DNA of 64,000 nt from Lytechinus pictus (Eukaryota > Echinodermata > Echinoidea > Temnopleuroida > Toxopneustidae), in NCBI RefSeq assembly GCF_037042905.1, contig NC_087251.1, forward strand, positions 40,110,373 through 40,174,372. Direction: 5' to 3'. Positions 20,276-31,819 of this stretch are shown piece by piece (positions within the stretch are counted from its first letter, which is position 1; the number at the start of each line of letters is the position of its first letter). The notes beneath the pieces were generated by a model. It saw only the letters and a program-made list of their open reading frames with translations, was not told the origin of the DNA and searched no databases. A program made the translations under genes and the position numbers.

Positions 20276-21800
20276 AGTTTGAAGCGCGATCTAGCAGATT
20301 CTTCTGTATACTGACCTGAAAGCGGGCATTTCACGTGCCATTTTGATTTATTAAGAAGATATGTATAAGTTTATATCACTAAACAAATAATGCGAGCGCG
20401 AAGTTCGAGCTGATTTTTTTTTCATATCAAGATCTGTAAACGGCCCACATCTCATTTAAATTATTGCAAAAACAAAGCGCGAGATGAAAGACTTTGATAA
20501 ATATCGACTTAATTTTTTTTAATTATAGACATGGATACGAGATATGTCCTATCTCATCGAAAAAAACATGCAGACGTGGAGCATATATACTGTACTGACC
20601 TTAATACGAATATTCTAGCACTCGGTCTTTGTATATCTATTCCAATAAAGGAATACCTACCTCAAAAGCAGTTTGTACAATTTTACAAATTCCTACAAAT
20701 ACGTATCTTAGTCAACAACAAACAAAATGCAGAGGGGGCAGAGCCAAGTACAAATAGAGGGGGGAGGGGCACATGGAGAAAGGGCACCTTTTCTTTCGAA
20801 AATGCATGGCACTATATCTTAACACGAAGAAGAAAAAAAATGACTTATCTACCCACTCACGTGACTCATGAAACTTTGAAGACCCAGAGTCCCAGACAAA
20901 GCCCAAAGTGAAATTGACAAATCATACCAGTCGAAAGCTTAATTAATATAAACTAATTAACACAGAAATTTCAGCTTAATGCATTTTCACCGCTTTCCAG
21001 CTGATTTTTTAAAATATATTCTGATGTGAAACTGCGTATAAATTTAAGCATATTGAATAAAGAACAAGCTGCTAATCTCAATAAACGCACGTGCTCGTGT
21101 TTCAGATTTAGACCTAGAATCTGGTCATTCTAAATATATTTTTTATCATGAAAATCAATAATGCAAGCGCGAAGCGCGAGCTGGAAATATTTGATATTCC
21201 GATCGTAAATAGGGTCCATTTAAAAACTAATTCAAGCACTGTATAGGAAAATTGTGAAGTGGATATCCGGATTGCACTTAATAAATTATTTTGAACTAGG
21301 ACAAGGGCATTCTTAAGACATTTTCTCATCATATGAAAAATGATGACTATCTTCCTATAAGCGCGAGATAATGCTTGTCGACATTCCAAAAAAAAGGGAC
21401 AATCTAATTATTAGCAATTTATGAAAATATTGTTATCTTATTTATTTATTAATGTAATGAACCCTGTGAAAGCGCGAGATTTGATGATATTAATGCCTGA
21501 AAACTGGACATTTTAAAACACTTTTGTAATTAGGAATAGAAAGCATGTGTTTATATATATATATAACATTTAATACGAGCGCAAATCGCGAGCAGAAAAT
21601 AAAACGGACATTTACAGATCACTGTTTGTAATTTTGTAAATTTGTAAATCAAACAAAATAATGAAAGCTCAATGTCCGAGCTAAAATATGTTTTGTATAT
21701 TGACTTCAAAACTTGACATTTTAAGCTCCATATCAGCCTATTCATTTAGCAAGATATGTCTCTCATCTGCAATGCGAGCGCAAATTTAATATTGTGATAT
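20276..21800 (+). repeat. Degenerate ~100 bp satellite with GCGAGCGCGAAGCGCGAGC
   Basis: The GC-rich marker recurs at about 20,283, 20,392, 20,476, 21,160, 21,360, 21,470, 21,574, 21,664 and 21,770, commonly followed by AAATATTTGATATT-like and AAACTGGACATTTTAA-like AT-rich sequence. Spacing is 85-110 bp, or twice that where a marker is lost. The array is broken by an unrelated segment at about 20,520-21,110. All markers are in the same orientation. Confidence 0.78.
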
Positions 21801-21823
21801 AAAGATTTTTCGAAATTATTTTC

Positions 21824-21960
21824 CAGGGGAGCGTTTTATCAACAATTTCGTCCGACAAGTTGTCAGATCTGACATCTTTCCTTGAATCTGATTGGCTAAG
21901 AAGCACTGTTACTATGGTAACTGTCGGATAAAATGGGACTTTGTCGGAAATACTCCCCTG
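21824..21960. mobile_element. Small foldback MITE
   Basis: CAGGGGAG termini face each other at both ends, followed by GTTTTATCAACAATTTCGTC on the left and, inverted, TTCCGACAAAGTCCCATTTT on the right. TTGTCAGATCTGACA lies near the middle. Confidence 0.65.
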
Positions 21961-22574
21961 ATATTCTCCTCACATTATTTCATTTACTCGTCTTCCTCCT
22001 CTTTTTCCTCTTCTTTCTCTTTTTTCCTCTTCTTTTTCTTCCCCCCTATTTCTCCCTTTTTTTTATCCGCCAATAGGGGAATGGGCCAGGCCCCTCGCCC
22101 CCTGGATCCGCCTATATAGATTTTTCAATTTCACTTTTTGGTCTGGTCTGGGTCTTCAAGGCACGTAGGATTATTCTTACAATTTTTCCCCCTTCATTTA
22201 GGAACACTTGTTCTCAAAGAAAAGGAATGCCATCAGAACATCAACAGAACAAACTAGAAAAGAAAAGGGGCATTTATTAAAAGTATATAAATAAGGGTAT
22301 ATTAAAATAGGGCATTTAATTCTACTCTCCCTTTTCCTACTTTTTTCTTATCTTCTATTCTTTACATTCGTTTTCTTTCCCTCTCTTTCGTCCTTTCCTT
22401 TTCCCTAATTCCCTTATCTTTCTCCCTCCTTTCTCCTTCTTTTTCTTCCCCCTCTCTATTTCTCTTCTCCTTTTTTTTTGTTGGGAAGGGGGGGGGGGGG
22501 GGAGTGCTCTAGCTCTGGTGCCTTGTGCATAGTTTCGTAAATTTTTTTAAAAAATATCAAAGTTACTTAGCTCC
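21961..22574. repeat. Pyrimidine-rich low-complexity stretches
   Basis: CT-rich tracts at about 21,985-22,060 and 22,320-22,470, the second ending in a G12 run near 22,490. Frames here are low-complexity artefacts. Confidence 0.6.
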
Positions 22575-23035
22575 GCCTCTAGAAGTGAAGTCCACTTCAA
22601 CAAAATTGGTTTGAATAAGCAGAAAAAAATGCAACAATCATAACGCTGAAAACTTGATTAAAATCGGATGTAAAATAAAAATGTTACGCCATTTTTAATT
22701 TTCGAATTTTCACAAAATAGTTATGCATATCCTTCTTGTAGACCAATGACGAAAAAGATGACGTCATGCACTCACTAGAATATTGTATTCTACTTTCAGT
22801 TTTATATGAAATAACAAATATTTAAATTCATTCCTCATTATAAAGCATATAAAATAAGTTTATTTCTCCATAGACATATACCATTGCTGTAATTGTGATT
22901 AAATGAAGAGCTTCCTTTTTGTCAAATGTGCAAAAAATAAAAATATTATATAATACATATAATGAAATATTAAATGAATAGTGTTCGTGTGATACCATCT
23001 CTCTCATATATTGCATATCACCGTGATGTGCATAA
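22575..23035. mobile_element. MITE family A, left-end copy
   Basis: Starts GAAGTCCACTTCAACAAAAT and follows the complete copy through GCTGAAAACTTGATTAAAAT, GATGACGTCATGCACTCAC and CATATCACCGTGATGTGCAT. The right end is lost. Confidence 0.7.
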
Positions 23036-23099
23036 GTTAATTTTATTTAAAAAAATAAGCGATTGTTTGATGTCATCATTATATCAGCCATGTTCAGCT

Positions 23100-23760
23100 C
23101 ACTGCAAAGTTAAGGCCTCCTCATGTTGGTGCCAAAAGGTGCTTGTCTTGTGCTGATGCAATTCACTTTATGCCAATGAACTTTGAGAGCTTGTCACTCC
23201 ATTTCAGTGTTTGTCTACCCCGATTTTGTGATCCTATATAGCCATGGTCTCCATTCTGTGATGCGTTTGGTCCATCTATTATCATGAGATCTTTAAGGTG
23301 GCCAGCTCATCTCATCACCATTTCATTGTTTTAATTGCTTTGATTTAATATGTCTATATTACAGTCTATTACTCTAGTCTGGCTCCTAATCCATTGTATG
23401 GTTTTTCTGTCACGTTTTGATATCCGTACATCGTACATTCCACACTGTGTTGAGTGCATGGTTTTTAGTTTCTGTTCCATTTTCTTTGTTACAGACCAGG
23501 TTTCGGAACCATAGGTCATTGCCGGTAGAACACATTGATTAAAAACTGTTCTTTTAAGGTAAATTAGCATATTGCTCTTAATAATGTCACTGGAATTCCC
23601 CAAAGCGTTCCATCCAGCCCTTGCCCCTTTTAACTTCTTCCGTCAGTTCTTCATGATCCATTCTGATGTGTTGCCCAAGGTAGATATAGTGATCTACTCT
23701 TTCAAATTCAGAGTTATCCATTGTTATGCCCCGTGGCAATGTATTTTAATGTATCTTTAG
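23100..23760 (-). pseudogene. RTE-like LINE reverse transcriptase, C-terminal relic
   Basis: Read on the minus strand in broken frames: VDHYIYLGQHI, then KRTVFNQCVLPAMTYGSETW, SVTKKMEQKLKTMH, RISKRDRKTIQWIRSQT, and finally RWAGHLKDL with RGRQTLKWSDKL. These are the successive C-terminal motifs after the reverse transcriptase core of RTE-type non-LTR retrotransposons. At least one frameshift and several stops separate the pieces. The 5' part with the catalytic core is absent, a typical 5'-truncated insertion. Confidence 0.8.
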
Positions 23761-24028
23761 TTTATTTTATTTTTATTTTATTTTTGTTTTACATTAGATT
23801 TTGACAAAAATTCATTGTGCTTGTTTATTTTGCTCATTTTATGCAAATTGCAAATTTATATATTCGAGTTGTCTTGAACAGCAAGTATGTGTGTCAACAG
23901 GAATCAACTTAATTGGTTGCATGGATTTTTCAGATTGATACGAGAGTAACGATGTTCGATGACATAAAGAAAAACGGAACATATATCAGAATTGTTTCAT
24001 TTGTTTTCTGTTCTGTTTTGTTTTTCCA

Positions 24029-24610
24029 TCAGCAAAGAATTAATCCGGAGTGGTCCAAGACTTTCAATAAGATCGATTGCCATCTGTTGCAAGTACACCC
24101 TAAGCCACAATTGGAAATGGAATAGAGATATATACACTCGACAAGACTACACATAACCATCCATGCGGCCTGGTCAGCGTAGAAATTCATGGAGTAGGAA
24201 TTAGTTGTATAGGAGAAAGTGGCTTGGAACTTGAAAGGCATCCGCCCATGCATCTGCACGCAGCTATCTGATGGAGAATGGCCATGCAAGTCGACTGACT
24301 TCCTCCATGCACGAAATGACTCAATTTTAGTATGAGAAGGAGTAGGACGTGGATGGTCGACTTCTGTCGACGAGTATCCTGAAAATACCATGGTGGAAAG
24401 TTCTCCCGATGTAGTCCATCGTGGTGAGGAGATCAAGATCAAGTTGATCTTCCGCTTGCCTGAGGAACCCTGGGGAGGGAGCAGGGAAGGGAGGGGGGGG
24501 GGGGGTTCTAGAGCATATAAAGTAAAAAGGGTATAACAATTTCCAAACCCAAGAAGTAATCTCCAACTCTGGATACGTAAAAAGGGTATTATAAAGGCTA
24601 GAGAAAACAT
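24029..24610 (-). CDS. Unrecognised 193-codon open frame
   Basis: The longest open frame in the window not explained by low complexity along its whole length. Residues 30-50 run through a proline-rich stretch from a G-run, but residues about 60-190 are of ordinary composition, with several cysteines near the C-terminus. No domain is recognised and no neighbouring exon or promoter supports expression. It could be a retroelement remnant or chance. Confidence 0.15.
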   Translation of the reverse strand: MFSLAFIIPFLRIQSWRLLLGFGNCYTLFTLYALEPPPPLPSLLPPQGSSGKRKINLILISSPRWTTSGELSTMVFSGYSSTEVDHPRPTPSHTKIESFRAWRKSVDLHGHSPSDSCVQMHGRMPFKFQATFSYTTNSYSMNFYADQAAWMVMCSLVECIYLYSISNCGLGCTCNRWQSILLKVLDHSGLILC

Positions 24611-24699
24611 GAAAAATACTTGTTTAGGCGGGTATCGTTCCTTTGAGAAGGGATCTAATGAAGAATGTTTACTTTAGGGTCAATTTTGAAAGTCCATGG

Positions 24700-25770
24700 A
24701 CGAGCATCCATCCATCCATTCCACCAACCATCCATCCATTCACCCATTTATTCATTCATCTATCCATCCACCCATCCATCCATTAATCTATCCGTCCATT
24801 CAAGACAGCCATCCATCCATTCATTAAAGGACAAGTCCACCCCAACAAAAAGTTGATTTGAATAAAAAGAGAAAAATCCAACAAGCATAACACTGAAAAT
24901 TTCATCAAAATCGGATGTAAACTAAGAAAGTTATGACATTTTAAAGTTTCGCTTAATTTCACAAAACAATTATATGCACATCCTGGCTGGTATGCAAATG
25001 AGGAGACTATGACGTCATCCACTAACTATTTCTTTTGTATTTTATTATATGAAATATGAAATGTTCTTATATTCTCCTCATTGTCAAGTGATACAACAAT
25101 TAATTCCTCTCTGAACTTGTGGAATTAGCATTGTTTAATATTATATGGTTCAGTCAAGTTGGTCCTTATTGTCAAATCTGTAAAAAATAAAATATTGTAT
25201 AATTCAAACAATAACAAACAAAAGAAACAGTGAGTGATGGATTGTGCATTATCACATGTTTTGTGAAAAATAAGCGAAACTTTAAAATGTCATAACTTTC
25301 TTATTTTACATCCGATTTTGATGAAATTTTCAGAACTATGCTAGTTTGAGTTTTCTCTATTTATTCAAGTCAGCATTTTCCTGGGGTGGACTTGACCTTT
25401 AATATTCATGCGTGCTCGCATACATGCATTCATCTATCTATCTATCTATCTATCTATCCATCCATCCATCCATCCGTCCGTCCTCCGTCCGTCCATCGAT
25501 TAATTAATTCATGTATGCTCGCATACATACATTCATCCGTCCATCCATCCATTTATTCATTCATTTATCCATCGATCCATCCATCCATCCATTCATTCAT
25601 TCGTTCATTCACTCACTTAGCCATTCATTCATGCATTCACTTAGCCAATCATTCATCCATTCATTCACTCAGCCATTCATTGATTTGTGTATGACCACAT
25701 TCATTCTTTTATTTATTCATCCATCCATCCAATCACTCATTTGTTCATACGAATGTCAAATGAACAAAAA
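24700..25770. repeat. CATC/ATTC tetranucleotide array interrupted by a MITE
   Basis: CATCCATCCATTC-type repeats occupy about 24,700-24,823 and 25,403-25,735, including an ATCTATCT block at about 25,430. A family A MITE sits in the middle at a TTAA. Open frames rich in Ser, Ile, His and Pro here are artefacts. Confidence 0.9.
24828..25398. mobile_element. piggyBac-like MITE, family A, complete copy
   Basis: TTAA at 24,824-24,827 and 25,399-25,402 flank 571 bp. Ends are AGGACAAGTCCACCCCA and, inverted, AGGTCAAGTCCACCCCA. The arms pair over much of their length: GAAAATTTCATCAAAATCGG on the left corresponds to CCGATTTTGATGAAATTTTC on the right. It is the reference copy for fragments at 1149, 9100, 18,920, 22,575, 55,745 and possibly 59,840. 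No coding capacity. Confidence 0.92.
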
Positions 25771-26143
25771 TTGTAATATATATATATTTATATTGTAATT
25801 TTTTTATGTTGTCTGATATTGATTACTTCCTCTCTTTGAGTTATGTTTATTCAGTTTACATCTTTTAGGGTGATTATCTTCATTCACTCTTGGTGCACAG
25901 GTTAGATGCAGAAGTGTAGAAAATGTGTAGACCATACAACCTCTCAGATGCAAATTCACATTACAGATTAAAAAAAAAGACTGCCGGTGATAAGGCAAAT
26001 ATTTCAATGGACCGTTTTGAAGTGAATTAATTTTATGGATATTTCTATCTCTTTTTTTTTTTTGGGGGGGGGGGGGGATTGGGGTGCTGGGACTAAGTAA
26101 CGATATATTTCTGATATCTGCTTTTGATGAATTAGTCCATTCT
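25771..26143. other. Unassigned sequence with a T/G junction
   Basis: Contains T13G15 near 26,050-26,080. The minus frame at 25,804-26,202 crosses it and is not credible. Confidence 0.45.
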
Positions 26144-26349
26144 GTACCGACCGCACAGAAACGTTGTAAGTCTAATAGAACGTTAACAGTAAGCCCAGTC
26201 ACATCTTCCGGATTGTGAAGTCAAAACGCGTATTTCAATGTGTAAAGTATGTATTGTTGTAACATTAGGCTATGCTGCCACATTACCTGTTGTAACAGGG
26301 CCTCTGTGAACGCATTGTTACCTTAACAACGTTTCTGTGCGGTCAGTAC
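26144..26349. mobile_element. Small foldback element
   Basis: GTACCGACCGCACAGAAACG then TTGTAAG, and, inverted, AGTACTGACCGCACAGAAAC then GTTGTTAAG, close a segment of about 206 bp. No direct repeats are obvious at the flanks. Confidence 0.7.
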
Positions 26350-28107
26350 TGGTAATTATCACCTGACAAACTTTAAAGTCTTCAAAAATAAGCTTTATAG
26401 AATTTGACAAATAAAAATGTTTCGTTGTATGCTTTTGATTGCTCCCATCTCCCCGAAGAATAAAATACGATAGTGCTATTTTACAAGTGCACCTGGTAAA
26501 TCCGAACTATTAGTTGCTGTGTAAATGAAATATGGCCAAATTTTTTAAGAATTTGTTATTTTGCCTTGATGATAAATTAATAAATGATTGTGTTACAACT
26601 ATTGGCGGTGATTCCGGGTGAAGGGAACATGCCCCCCTTCCCCTTTGATTTTTAAAATTTTGTACAGAAGTTTATTGGAGAGGGCTGTCGTCCATCCCTC
26701 CCCCCATATGGACCAAAAAAATCCCATGAAATCGCCGCCAATGGTTAAGCTCCTTTTGGCTACTTGTATTTATTCTGGTACAAAACTTTTTCCTCTCTGC
26801 CATTTCTCCCTCTCTTTCTTTCTGTCCATCCCTCACTTCCCCTCTGTCTCTTTCTTCCATTGTCTCTCTCCTCTCCTATCTCAACCCCCCCCTGCAGATC
26901 TTATTTGCTCATGAGCAAAGAAGATGATGATCTACCTCTGAAGGGATTTTCACATTTGGTTTTGCGACCGTTTGGTTATATTAAAATTTGCCCATGATCG
27001 TAATGGTCGAATGACTAATTTTGAAATCCCCTTAATGTATATTCTGCCTACCTCATTTTCTTACAGATTTTGAAAAATAAACTTAGTGAAATGCATCTTC
27101 ACATGAATTAACTATATTCAAAACTTGAGCAAAACATCTTATATTAGATGTTACAAACTTTGGAAAACTCAAATTTGTCTAACTAAACATAACCTTTCAC
27201 ATTGCCAATTTGAAATAATACTCATTTTTGTTTTGTAAATTCCATATAATCTGTATGTATTGCATTTCTTAATGCATTGATGATAAATCAAAAATATGAA
27301 CCAAATAGATGACAAAATACAGCACATCTTAAAAGACTATTCAAGCAAATTTAGAATATAGTTCAAAATAAAAATGTATTGAATAAAATTATTTTGATTT
27401 TGTGAAGTTCACTCTTCTAAAATATAAAAAAATTAAGATATTTTTAAATGTCGAACTGACAAGATTCTTGTAACTTATAAGCTGAAAATTGTTGTGGTTT
27501 TGCATTTCACTAATTTTATAAGATAATCACCTGCAAAATTGCCACTAACTTCAATATTTGGCTTATACAGTGCAGAAGGTAATTTGAATTGTGAGAGTCA
27601 TTGAAAACGAGACGGAACTCGCCTACTCCTTATTACAAATGTTCAGTGATGTATCACTCGGTTAATTCATAACTTAAAATTTCATCTCCGCCTTTCTTCT
27701 CAAATCTTGGAAAAGATGGAAATTGCACCTGGAAAATGTAGGCCCAAGAAATTTTCTTTAAAAAAGAAATGGAAGAATACAATCAAGCATAAGCCTTCTA
27801 ATTTTTGGTTTACCTTCTGCACATTGTACAACCTAAAAGCTGGCCGGTATTCTGAAAATCGTGTTTTCTTTGCATTACCTTTTCTATATTGCATGCCATT
27901 ACAAATTTTTAAATGGTATTCATGGCTGCTTTATATACATTTTTTTGCATATTGCCTATATTCGATATGAAAAAAGGGAAGTACAATGAAAATAAGTCCA
28001 GGTTACTTAATATTCAATTTTAAGGAAAAGTACAGAAATTTAATAAATAATGACATTCTACATAAGTTAATAACGGGGTTGTAAAAATGACACGATTTTT
28101 CAGAATA
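26350..28107. other. Unassigned AT-rich sequence
   Basis: A pyrimidine-rich tract at 26,790-26,890 produces artefact frames. Short opposed frames at 27,700-27,970 match nothing recognised. Confidence 0.45.
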
Positions 28108-28608
28108 CAGGCCCTGTTGCATAAAAAATATAAAATAGTGATATGGATCCTAATCAAATGATTGGCTGAAATCGATCACATGATCAGTAATACATTTTAG
28201 CTAACAGGGAAAAATTGCCAAAATTGGTGCTACTAATGATCATATTTTCTATATAGCGCATATCACATCAACATTTCTCTATGCGCTAAGGAAAAAAAAC
28301 GGTTCTTTTGACTGGTCATGGTGAAGAGATGGTTTATCAAATGGGAATTCATATCACTATCTTATAAAACAAATAATGCACATCATGTTGCTTGGGCATT
28401 AGAATAATTGCACACACTTGTTACTTTAGAAACATTCCAAACACTCTCAGCTCTGCCTTGAGGATATTGGAACTTCCAGTTACATTGTTTATGATTTTTT
28501 CTAATGCCCTCTATGATGTGTATTGTATAAGGTCATACCATCCAATGGTAGCTAACATGGAAACAGATGGCAAAATGACTATATAGTAGTTTTATGCAAC
28601 AGGGCCCT
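28108..28608. mobile_element. MITE with GGGCCCTGTTGCATAAA ends
   Basis: CAGGCCCTGTTGCATAAAA at the left matches, inverted, AAGGGCCCTGTTGCATAAAA at the right. The interior carries opposed AAATAGTGATATGG and ATATCACTATCTTATAAA segments. Non-coding, about 500 bp. Confidence 0.75.
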
Positions 28609-28844
28609 TGGCACCCCACTCCCAATAAAAAAGGGAAAAGGGGTGTCAAAACGGATGAAAAAAGGGGGCAGGTTGAAATTGATAGTGGGGGGGGGGGGGC
28701 AGGCAGGTCAAATTGATAAGGGAGGGGAGGGATTTGTCACAGTATGTATAAAGATACACAAATGAGCCTAAAATAAGTTTTAATTTATAAGATTTTTAAT
28801 TCATTTTTTCAAAGAAAGTGAACAAAAAAAAAATGACCAGCAGC
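28609..28844. other. Unassigned sequence with G-runs
   Basis: A G13 run near 28,688 within purine-rich low-complexity DNA. Confidence 0.4.
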
Positions 28845-29165
28845 CAAGAAGATTCATTCAAGTATACAGGATACCATAGCAGCTGACCTCTGAATTCAAT
28901 GGGGCAAACCCCACCCCTCACAAAATGGCCAGCAGCCTTGTCCGAGCTGGGGTCTTCTTGACAAAATCACACAATATTTGACATCACCACTGAGAGACCT
29001 ATTTTTCAGTGTACAGAGAAGGGCACTGGATACTGTTGTGCGTGGTATACAACTTGCTACAATGAAAGGGCTTTGTTAATGATTTTAATGATATTCTATG
29101 TAGCCAATAGTATGCAAGACCAATCAATCGATTTTCCAAGTGATTGTGTTCCCGGGGGCAACAGT
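28845..29165 (+). repeat. Inverted-duplication arm 1
   Basis: AGCAGCTGACCTCTGAATTC, GAGAGACCTATTTTTCAGTG, CAGAGAAGGGCACTGGATAC and GTGGTATACAACTTGCTACA recur in order, reversed, at 33,690-34,030. Similarity is broken by indels. Either two copies of a dispersed repeat or an old local inverted duplication. Confidence 0.75.
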
Positions 29166-30239
29166 TACTACTTTTTTTTTTTTTGGGGGGGGGGGAACTT
29201 AATTCATATTCATCTGAAATTTGCCTCAAGAAGCAATTTCTTTTAACCCCCCCTCGATCTTTCCAAACTACTCCCCTTCCTTGACGTAAGATTCTGTCTT
29301 TTAATCGCCTTTGTAGTCTTTTCATTCGCCCTTGAACAAAACAACCACCCTTCCTTACAACCATCTCCCCCTCCCCTCTCCCCAATTCAACACTAATAGC
29401 ATTTAATCCACTGATTGTGCTCTATTCGTATACCTCCCTGTACTATCCATCCAGGGAAGCATTTCATGAAGATTTTTGTCAGTGATTTTTATCAAAAAAT
29501 CCTTGCATCTGATTGGCTTAGAGCAAATCAGTGATAATCACTAACTCCCTGTATCTGTCTATTTTCAATCATTTCACATCCTTTCAACATTAACTATCCA
29601 TGACTGACCCTACAGAGTTCTAATTTTCAATTTAATATTTTTTTAGTATTATTACTAATCATTTTCATTAAACAAGTCAATTTATATCACATTAAAAAAA
29701 TAATTTTGGGTGCTTTTTTTTTTTTTGGGGGGGGGGGGCTTTTCTTTTCAAGAGCAAATGGAATATATTAAAAATATATTGCAAATAAATTAAATATACC
29801 CTTTTCCGTACATGATGCAATAGCGTTTCTATGAATTTCAATGAACACTGCATTTTGATCAAAATAGAAACCAATCGGGAAAATACTTGACTATTTTTTC
29901 CCCTGTCAAGCTAATTTATTCATTCACCATCATACAAGAACCAAATGTTTGCTTGCCTACTGTATCCATCATGCCACCATGAACTCTGAGTGATCAGGCG
30001 AGGCACCGACAATGAAAGATAGATCTAATGGGTTAGGACCTCAACATAGGCTTGTCCTGAGGGAGTACACTTCATATCCCACAATGGTTTATAATCCCCC
30101 ATCAATCATTACAATACAATGCATGAACCCTAGTAGTGAAGCAAAATGTCAAATTTCAGAGAAGACATCCAATAAATTATTTTGAAAAAATCTTTCCATG
30201 GATATATTTAGCCAAATAGTCATCAAGAACCAATGACAA
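29166..30239. other. Unassigned sequence with two T/G junctions
   Basis: T-then-G runs at about 29,172-29,195 and 29,715-29,740, each followed by unrelated sequence. Around 29,452-29,560, AAGCATTTCATGAAG and ATCTGATTGGCTTAGAG recall half of a small foldback repeat. No gene seen. Confidence 0.45.
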
Positions 30240-30450
30240 CTCTCACAGACAGCACCCAATAAAATTGCCCAAAGTTGTTCCAGACTAGATGGAGGAAACC
30301 ACTTCTTTAGCCAAAGGGTCACGGAGAGTTGGAACAGTCTACTAAAATATGCAATGTCAAATCTAACAGACAGCACCCAACAAAATTTCCCAAACTTGTT
30401 CCTTGCTGGATATAGGAAACCATGTGTTTAGCCACAGGGACAGTGTTGGA
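30240..30450 (+). repeat. Two-unit tandem repeat, period ~122 bp
   Basis: ACAGACAGCACCCAATAAAA at about 30,246 and ACAGACAGCACCCAACAAAA at about 30,368 are each followed by TTGTTCC, GGA(G/T)...GGAAACCA and TTTAGCCA(A/C)AGGG. Confidence 0.75.
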
Positions 30451-30776
30451 AAAATCTAACAATCACAGCCCTACACACAGACCAGAAGATGGATGAATGA
30501 ACAACCTAGCATCACTTCATGTCATCAAGCTTCAGGACCTGGCTGAGAAACTTCTCTGACATGATCAGAGGAACCATAAGCAAGAAGAAGGAAATAATTC
30601 TATGATGGTCTGCAAATTATGCATTGTATGATCATTGCAAAGAAAATGAAAGACTCACAAGTCCCCATGAAAGATTTTTAGATGGCACAAGATCAAAGGA
30701 TATTGAAATTCCGAATCATTGAGTGGAGGCCCTTCTCCCAAAATAACCGGCAATGATAAGCAGGTACATGCATAAC
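30451..30776. other. Unassigned sequence
   Basis: No repeat or exon is recognised. Confidence 0.4.
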
Positions 30777-30780
30777 TTAA

Positions 30781-31257
30781 CCCTATCTAGCCCGGGGGGG
30801 GGGGGGGGGGGGGCTTTTAAAAAAAGACCTCATATTTAGATTACATCCAAGTATTTTACTTCATTCAGCCATATTTAAGCAAAATACTAACAAGTAACAA
30901 CCATTTTGACATCATGATAAAGTTTGAGCCAAATAACGCGCAATGTATGTTATCATCTGAGCGCAGAATGTATGACTGCGCATATCACGTTTGTAAACTA
31001 CGGTATATGCTAGCCAGACTTTGGTATGTGGCTGACTTATATTTAAGCCAAATACAATTGAATACCAAAGATGGATGTGTTTTTTTTGTGTTTTTTAAAG
31101 GCAAAATACTGAGTAAAATACTAGTACTTAAAATTCTGGCCTAAGTATCAAATTGAATACCGGCCCTAATCGACGACCAAGATCTGGGGGGGGGGGGTGG
31201 CTAAAAAGCCTTACCCCCCTGGCTATGCAATTTCAAAATAGCCCTGGCTATATAGGG
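30781..31257. mobile_element. G-run MITE, short variant
   Basis: TTAA at 30,777-30,780 and 31,258-31,261 flank ends CCCTATCTAGCCCGGGG and, inverted, CCCTATATAGCCAGGG. It shares tips and G-runs with the element at 31,820 but has a different interior of 477 bp total. One family of tips thus mobilises different cargoes. Confidence 0.85.
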
Positions 31258-31815
31258 TTAAACACAGTACACTGTAACTTCCCCTCACTTTAAGGGATTA
31301 CATTTCTGAATACCTGAACATGATGAAGTTTCCTTTACACAGGAAATCTATTCAAAATTCTTTCCAGATAAAGAATGTTTCCTCAGAAAATGAATGTTGA
31401 CAAACAATTTAAGAATCTGCCTTATCAGAATTCAAATAAGTGCATTGTGGTTTAATAATAGAGTTACAGACTAAGCCAGAAAATGTATCAGATGTACGTA
31501 GCTTCCCTTTTGGTGACAAGATCAGCATGCATGAGGAGAAAAATAGTCTTTATTGACTCTGACTCTATAATACCAAGACTTCACATTGCCTTTCATTTCA
31601 TCAGATGCAAATAAATCTGGGAAAATCTCATAAACACAGGAAAATATCAACAAATGGCTGGAAAAGACACAAATGACCACCTGGAACTAGATCCACTGAG
31701 AATTCCTCTAATGCCACCACAAAGAGGCCGACACTCTCACAAGATATCGGCATTTGTGAATCCAAGAAGTGTGCGACTTGTATGAGGTTTTGAAGAGCTC
31801 TGGATATCATGCATA
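31258..31815. other. Spacer between two G-run MITEs
   Basis: Unassigned sequence of about 560 bp; the short minus frame at 31,628-31,810 is not recognised. Confidence 0.4.
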
Positions 31816-31819
31816 TTAA

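Noticed and set aside
20531-20911. 126-codon + frame starting MDTRYVLSHRKKH
   Set aside because: Starts after an acceptor-like TATAG but runs into low-complexity and repeat-like sequence, with no recognised domain.
25386-25798. Frames of 95-102 codons rich in Ser, Ile, His and Pro
   Set aside because: Translation of CATC/ATTC tetranucleotide repeats in different phases.
26618-26997. Pro/Ser/Leu-rich frames
   Set aside because: Generated by a pyrimidine-rich low-complexity tract.
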